A DNA stretch of 64,000 nt from Coptis chinensis (lineage: Eukaryota; Streptophyta; Magnoliopsida; Ranunculales; Ranunculaceae): the NCBI GenBank assembly GCA_015680905.1, contig CM027377.1, positions 30,838,501 to 30,902,500 of the forward strand, read 5' to 3'. A model generated the notes under the pieces. The model worked only from the letters and a program-made list of their open reading frames with translations. It was not told where the DNA came from and made no database searches. Each line of letters begins with the position of its first letter. Positions within the stretch are counted from its first letter, which is position 1. Both the position numbers and the translations under genes were made by a program. Of the stretch, positions 59,105-64,000 are shown one piece after another.

Positions 59105-60660
59105 CAGTTGATATCTTCGACTGGGAAGTCAGCAAGGAAATCGGTAACGACCTGACCTTTGCACGATGTTCTGGGGAAGAATTCGATGTGATGCTCTCCA
59201 AGTTCTTTTGCCCATTTGGGCATGCATTCTGTTTTGTTGGTGGAACTCAAGACTTGCTTGATGGGTACCTCTGTTAAGACCTTGATGTCGTGAGCCTAGA
59301 AGTATGGTCGAAACTTGCAAGCAAAGTATAACAAAGCTAACATTGTTTTTTCGATTGGAGAGCAATGCTTTTCTAAATCTGCCAATGTTTTGCTGGTGAA
59401 ATAGATTGGTTTTTCAATTCCCTTGTTTTCGCGAAAGAGAACCGAGCTGATGGTAAAATCGGTAGTTGCAAGGTAAAGCCCCAGTGTTTCTCCTTCATTT
59501 GGTTCAGACCCAACAGGTGGAGTTGATAGGTAGGATTTCAGGTCGTTGAAAGCTTTGTGGCAATCTTCTATCCATGTGAATGTTGCGCCTCTCTTCAGTA
59601 TCTAAAGGAACGGTCTGCATTTGTCAGGTGCTCATGAGATGAATATGTTGAGGGTTAAGACCATGTCAGATAACTTGTATATTTGTTGTTTGGAGGTTGG
59701 CTTTGACATTTCAAGGAGGGCTCATATTTTCTCTGGATTCGCTTCAATGCGTCGCTGTGAGACGAGGTACCCTAAGAATTTCCCTGAGGCTACTATAAAT
59801 ACGCACTTTGCTAGGTTAAGCTTCATCTTGTTCTGGCGCAATCTTCCAAAGGCAGCTTGTAGGTGAGAAATGTGGTCGCTAGCTTTGGCACTTTTGACTA
59901 CCATGTCGTCTATGTAGACTTCCATAGTGTCACCCAGCATGTCTTTGAACATTTTTGTGACAAGTCTCTGGTACGTTGCGCCGGTGCTCTTCAATCCGAA
60001 TGGTAGGACGTTGTAGCATAACGCCCCTTGTTCAGTTATAAAGGACGCCTTTTCCTAGTCCTCTTCTGCAAGTGGTATCTGATTGTAACCGCTATATGCG
60101 TCCATAAATTATAGAAGTTCTTGTCCACAAATTTGATCTACCAGTATGTCAATCCTAGGTATAGGGAAGCTGTCTTTTGGGCAGTGCTTGTTGACGTTGG
60201 TGAAATCAATGCAGAGTCGTACTTGGCCATTTTTATTAGGAATGACTATGATGTTGGCTAACCAGGTCAGGTACTCGACCTCTCTGATGAATCCAACTTT
60301 TTTGAGCTTTTCTATCTCTTCATTGATGGCTTTCTGAAATTTGAGTGCTAGTTTCTAAGGTCATTGTTTGATAGGCTTTATAGTTGGATCTACATTTAAT
60401 TTGTGCCAAGAGACCTGAGGGTCGATTCCTGGCATATCGATATACGACCAAGCAAATACATCTTTATTGAAAGATAAAAAATTGACAAGTTGCTCCTTGA
60501 GCTTTGGGTCTAAATTAGCCCCTACATAAACAAATTTTGGGTCATCATTTGTGACTAAATTGACTTTCTCTCCTGGTTCGACTTGTGCTTGTTTTTCTTT
60601 GAGCTTGTCTATTGCTGATGCTGGAAGGCTGGAATCTTGAAGATCTTGTGGCTTCAGGCT
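59105..60660 (-). pseudogene. Element B reverse transcriptase and first RNase H
   Basis: Minus strand from about 60660: NKDVFAWSYIDMPGIDPQV, NKNGQVRLCIDFTNVNKHCP, FMDAYSGYNQIP, LPFGLKSTGATYQRLVTKMF, the active site VYIDDMVVKS (YIDD at 59905-59916), then ASGKFLGYLVSQRRIEANPE. RNase H follows: LYLATTDFTISSVLFRENKG, KPIYFTSKTL and FADFPVEDINWEL at the C insertion. The decay is mostly TAG/TGA codons, with few frame changes. Confidence 0.9.
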
Positions 60661-60678
60661 GTCGTTTGGCTTGGTGAC

Positions 60679-61317
60679 CTAAGTTTTGGCCTTGGTTGTT
60701 GTGCTTACTTGATTGTATCGATGAGCTTCTAGTTCGTTGTTTCTAAGCTCCATGATGCCTCGAGGTCCAGGGAATCGCAAGACTTGGTGTAAGGTTGATG
60801 GAACTGTTTGGATCTTGTGAATCCACCTGCGTCCTAAAATGGTCATGTATGATGACTTGACATCTATCACACTGAAGTGTGTTGAGGTCTTAACCATGTC
60901 CTCATTTCCTCTAATGGAGACTGGTAGGATGATGTCTCCAATTGCATATGTGCAGTCTCCATTGAACCCGTAGAGTGGTGCATTTGAATCTATCATCACC
61001 AAATCTGGTAGGTGCATATCCTTGTATGTTTGGTAGAAGAGGATGTCGCAAGAGCTACCTAGATCGATTAGGACCCGCATGAATGTCATGCCGTTAATCT
61101 TGACGTGCACTACCATAACATCATTATGGGGTAAGCACACCTTGTCAAGATCTTTCTCGGTGAATGATATCTCGGTTGTAGATCGAGAGCTGGCAGGAGT
61201 GATCATCTCAGCCTTGTGCGATAGGTGGTAGATCTCTTGTAGTGCTCCTATGCGCCTACACTTTTCATGACCGGAGGTTTTGTTGCTGGAGGTGTCTGTA
61301 ATCATGTGGATTACCAT
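60679..61317 (-). pseudogene. Element B aspartic protease
   Basis: The minus-strand frame reads MRVLIDLGSSCDILFYQTYK (DTG changed to DLG at 61051-61065), LYGFNGDCTYAIGDIILPVS and TILGRRWIHKIQTVPSTLHQ, then a TAG. Otherwise intact. Confidence 0.85.
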
Positions 61318-61479
61318 TTCCTCTTCGATCGGAGGAGTGCTGTCGTCTATTGTGCCTCGATTGGCCTAGGGATTTAGATCGTCGGGTTGTTCTGCTTCTG
61401 CTCCTTCTTTGTGCAAGTCATTCATGACTACGACTCCTACTTCTGTTGCGGTTGGCATTTAGTTTATGCATGAGATCGT

Positions 61480-62626
61480 TTTCTGGCAGAAATTCTTTTA
61501 GCTTTACCTCTTCGACTAAGTCTTGGAGGTAGTGCTTGAAGCTCTAACATTCATCTGTGTCATGGTGGTAGAGTTTGTGGAAGTGGTAGTACGGACATCC
61601 TAGGATTTCTATGGCCTTGTTGATGTGTGGCTTGAAGTAAGGGGATGTTTTTATTTTCTTCAGATGTAGCCTGGCAACCCGAAGAAGTTGGAGATTCTCT
61701 CTTGATGTAAGGTGGCCTTTGGGAGTTGGTGCCCTTGTTGTTGCCTGAGTACTACTTGCTTTCTTTGGGTTCCCTTTTGTCGCTTATTGCAAAGACCTCT
61801 TTGCCCTTGCGTTGGGTCATCCACTCTTCGTACTTCACATACTTGTCGACTCTGTGGTACAGGTCGTCTAGGCGATTTGGCTTATTCCACATGAGTGACC
61901 GTGCTACTTCAGAATCATCTAGGAAGGCGTTGGTGAATGTCGAGGTTGCAAAGCTATCCTTGAGGCCTAGCTCCTTTGATGGCAATTCCTTTTTGAAACG
62001 ACCTAAGAAAGCCCGAATGGTTTCGTCGTGTGCTTGCTTTAGCTGGAACAATGAGTCCAAGTCGGCTTGCTTCTTTCTGTTGTGGATGAACTCTACTGTG
62101 AATGTTTCGGCTAGCTTGTCAAAGTTGTGGATTGAATCAGGCGCTAGCGTATATAACCAGTCTAATGCTCCGTCCTTTAGGCTGGCTGGGAAAAGTCGGC
62201 ATCTCGTAGTCAGTCCCGTCCGCTTATAGAGCATCGATTTGGTTTGAAACAAGCTACGTCTTCGACTGGACACGAGCTGCCATTGTACATTGGGAACTTT
62301 GGCTGGATGAAATCATTGGGAGGCTGCTTGTCCCGGGTTTTAGCGGTGAATGGTGACGCTCTGTAAGATTGGAGCATCTTTTGGACGATCTGGGCTACAC
62401 TGGCCTTTTCACTTGATTTATCCAAGCGCTAGGCTAAGTCATTAAGGCGTTGATTGGTGGTGGTTGTGAGTGTTGCGACACCGTTGTTATCAATGGCGTT
62501 AGGATCCATGTTGTTGGTGTTGGAAGTGGTTTGCTCTCCCAAAGTTTGGTTCTCTTGCTGGAGCGTGGTGAATGAGTCTTGGAGGTGCTTCACTTGATCT
62601 ACGAGAGCTTTGAGTTGTTCTTCCAT
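61480..62626 (-). pseudogene. Element B gag
   Basis: ATG at 62626 starts MEEQLKALVDQVKHLQDSF, a coiled-coil-like N-terminus. A stop and frame changes follow. The core (62273-61752) reads RLFPASLKDGALDWLYTLAP, FTVEFIHNRKKQADLDSLFQ and NRLDDLYHRVDKYVKYEEW. A zinc-finger-like YYHFHKLYHHDTDEC lies near 61560-61600 in another frame, followed by LVEEVKLKEFL. Confidence 0.85.
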
Positions 62627-62689
62627 GGTGATTTTACCAAGTTTAGTAGGCTTGAAAAAATGGTGTGGGTGTTTTTCTCAAGAAAACGA

Positions 62690-62707
62690 ACTGACAGATG
62701 GCACCAA
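62690..62707 (-). other. Element B primer-binding site
   Basis: The minus strand reads TTGGTGCCATCTGTCAG directly after the LTR end, a variant of the Tat-type site seen in element D. Confidence 0.7.
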
Positions 62708-62927
62708 TGTAGATGTATAGGTTTCTACCTATAACCTGATGTTGAGAATGATTGGGAATGGCTGCACTTTTTCTTTGGATAAGAGTTGCCTACGTATCAA
62801 GTTTCTTGGGTGAACTTGAATCAAGCCTTATGTAGTTCATCTCTCTCTACTTATAGGTGTTTGATATGACTTTTCTTATTTGCTTCAGGCCATTGTCAAG
62901 TGTAGATCCATATTTTGTGTTCCCTTG
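62708..62927 (-). repeat. Element B 5' LTR, truncated
   Basis: It matches 39717-39940 and then stops at the short-repeat locus, so about the first half of the LTR has been lost. Confidence 0.85.
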
Positions 62928-62962
62928 TCCTCAAATAGGGATGAAAAATGATTGTCGTTCAT

Positions 62963-63130
62963 TGTCACACCCCGAATTTTGACAAAATCGAAAAAACAAT
63001 ATTTGTTCTCGACTCTTCGATTTTTGAGGTATGATGCACTCTTGAAGTTGAGAGTGCATCACACCTCAAAAATCGAAGAGTCGGGAACAAATATTGTAAT
63101 TCCGATTTTGTCGAAATTCGGGGTGTGACA
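62963..63130. mobile_element. 168-bp near-perfect palindrome (foldback element)
   Basis: It starts TGTCACACCCCGAATTTTG and ends with the inverse. The two arms of about 80 bases pair with only about five to seven mismatches around a short loop near 63044-63051. TTCAT before and TTAAT after may be a degraded 5-bp duplication. No coding capacity. The arms match the right end of element E (34850-34928). Confidence 0.8.
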
Positions 63131-63402
63131 TTAATCCTCCAATAAGTGTTTTTATTGATTATACATTATGTTGAGACCCCAAATAGGTATGAACAATGAT
63201 TGTTTATAGCTCTTGTTGAGGTATAAACAGTGATTGTTCATACTCCAATAGGTGTTTATACTGATCATACATTATGTTGAGATATGAACATTGATTGTTC
63301 ATACCCCAAATAGGTATGAACAATGATTGTTCATAGCTCATGTTAATGTTGAACAATGATTCATCATACCTCAAATAGGGATGAAAAATGATTGTCGTTC
63401 AT

Positions 63403-63553
63403 TATCACACCCCGAATTTCGACAAAATCGAAAAAACAATATTTGTTCTCGACTCTTCGATTTTCGAGGTATGCACTCTTGAAGCTGAGAGTGCATCACA
63501 CCTCGAAAATAGAAGAGTCGGGAACAAATATTGTAATTCCAATTTTGTCGAAT
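63403..63553. mobile_element. Second palindrome copy, right end truncated
   Basis: It starts TATCACACCCCGAATTTCG. The right arm stops at attttgtcgaa and lacks the last 15-20 bases. It shares the duplicated flank, so it arose by the block duplication, not by a second insertion. Confidence 0.75.
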
Positions 63554-63732
63554 CCAATAAGTGTTTTTATTGATTATACATTATGTTGAGACCCCAAAAG
63601 GTATGAACAATGATTGTTTATAACTCATGTTGAGGTATAAACAGTGATTGTTCATACTCCAATAGGTGTTTGTACTGATCATACATTATGTTAAGGTATG
63701 AACAATCATTGTTCATACCCCAAATAGGTATG

Positions 63733-64000
63733 TGATAAGCACCCAAAACTGTATTATAAAACCCCGTAGAGACGTAATATTTTGGTTAATTATGTGCTTA
63801 ATAATCATGAAATAATTGTATTTTCGTGCTTTTGCAGGTTTGCGCAACCAACATAAAAATGATGATAAAGCCAGTATTTAATTAAGCACATAATAGTGAG
63901 TATACGTAAAACTTTCTGATTAAGCCCATGTTAAGCCCAACAAAGCCGGACTAAAGCCCAAAGACTCAAACAAGACAAAATCAAGTCAGAAACGAGATTA
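63733..64000 (+). repeat. Start of another family A LTR (copy A6), runs off the window
   Basis: It begins TGATAAGCACCCAAAACTGTA, the family start, and continues with the attatgtgcttaataatcatg and cttttgcaggttt blocks. Other copies are 1411-1888 bp, so most of it lies outside. Confidence 0.88.

Larger units (their letters stand above)
39717..62927 (-). mobile_element. Ty3/gypsy Tat-type element B with antisense ORF (host of nested elements)
   Basis: Read on the minus strand from 62927: partial 5' LTR, primer site (62690-62707), gag, protease, reverse transcriptase, RNase H, second RNase H, integrase, antisense ORF (plus strand), purine tract, 3' LTR (42084 to 39717). Element C splits the junction between the two RNase H domains, and a solo A LTR splits the 3' LTR. 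Without these two, B is about 9.6 kb. The two LTRs' shared 220 bases differ at about 11-12 sites. The 5' LTR has lost about half its length. Confidence 0.85.
62928..63732. repeat. Tandemly duplicated block (about 430-440 bp) with hairpins
   Basis: cctcaaatagggatgaaaaatgattgtcgttcatt starts both units (62929 and 63370). Each unit has a palindrome followed by aataagtgtttttattg, ttgagaccccaaa and tataaacagtgattgttcat blocks. The units match closely apart from a truncated second palindrome. Confidence 0.85.

Overview
The window is nuclear DNA of a flowering plant, probably a eudicot; I cannot name the species. Evidence: Ty1/copia, Ty3/gypsy, Helitron, hAT, MULE and LINE-type sequences, a decayed chloroplast insertion (atpB-atpE-trnM), and AT-rich, stop-filled spacers. 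I found no complete host gene. One short C-terminal coding stub (2-199) may belong to a gene outside the window. Nearly everything else is mobile DNA, much of it nested.

Layout. 1-7.3 kb: the coding stub, the 3' end of an Athila-like gypsy element (LTR family 'A'; its 3' LTR is 1950-3397), a chloroplast-derived block (3398 to about 5400) that this LTR abuts exactly, then a solo A LTR (5831-7241, target duplication GGTGG). 7.3-9.6 kb: a MITE end, a degenerate minisatellite and an unidentified remnant. 9632-11292: an inverted solo A LTR (duplication ACCAT). 11.3-13.1 kb: a decayed minus-strand gypsy element with an Arg-rich tandem-repeat gag-like region. 13.1-17 kb: a MITE, an OTU-protease domain of MULE origin (minus strand), a complete 242-bp TRIM-like LTR element (15412-15653, duplication ATTTG) and an 811-bp non-autonomous hAT (15916-16726, duplication CATACAAC). 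17.2-23.0 kb: a LINE-type RNase H domain split by a complete Tnt1-like copia element (17698-22946, duplication TTATC). 23.9-24.7 kb: a Helitron helicase fragment cut by a 13.7-kb Tat-type gypsy element, 'D' (24696-38408). D carries gag-pol, a 90-bp tandem array and an antisense ORF, and is itself interrupted by a 3.6-kb element, 'E'. 39.5-63.7 kb: a short-repeat locus containing a 23-kb minus-strand Tat-type element, 'B' (39717-62927), also with an antisense ORF. B's 3' LTR holds an inverted solo A LTR (40174-42061, duplication CTTGA), and its pol gene holds a complete Athila-like element, 'C' (47418-59099, duplication GTTCC). The right end has a duplicated block with two palindromic hairpin elements and the start of another A LTR (63733 onward).

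Order of events readable from nesting: chloroplast DNA before A1; RNase H before copia; Helitron before D before E; repeat locus before B, and B before both C and the A solo LTR in its LTR. Coding regions of the copia and B elements decay mainly by TAG/TGA nonsense changes, as expected if silenced methylated copies lose cytosines by deamination. Element C instead carries many small indels. No new defence or metabolic system is visible. The most unusual items are the very small TRIM, the two independent antisense ORFs in Tat elements, and the near-perfect 168-bp palindrome.
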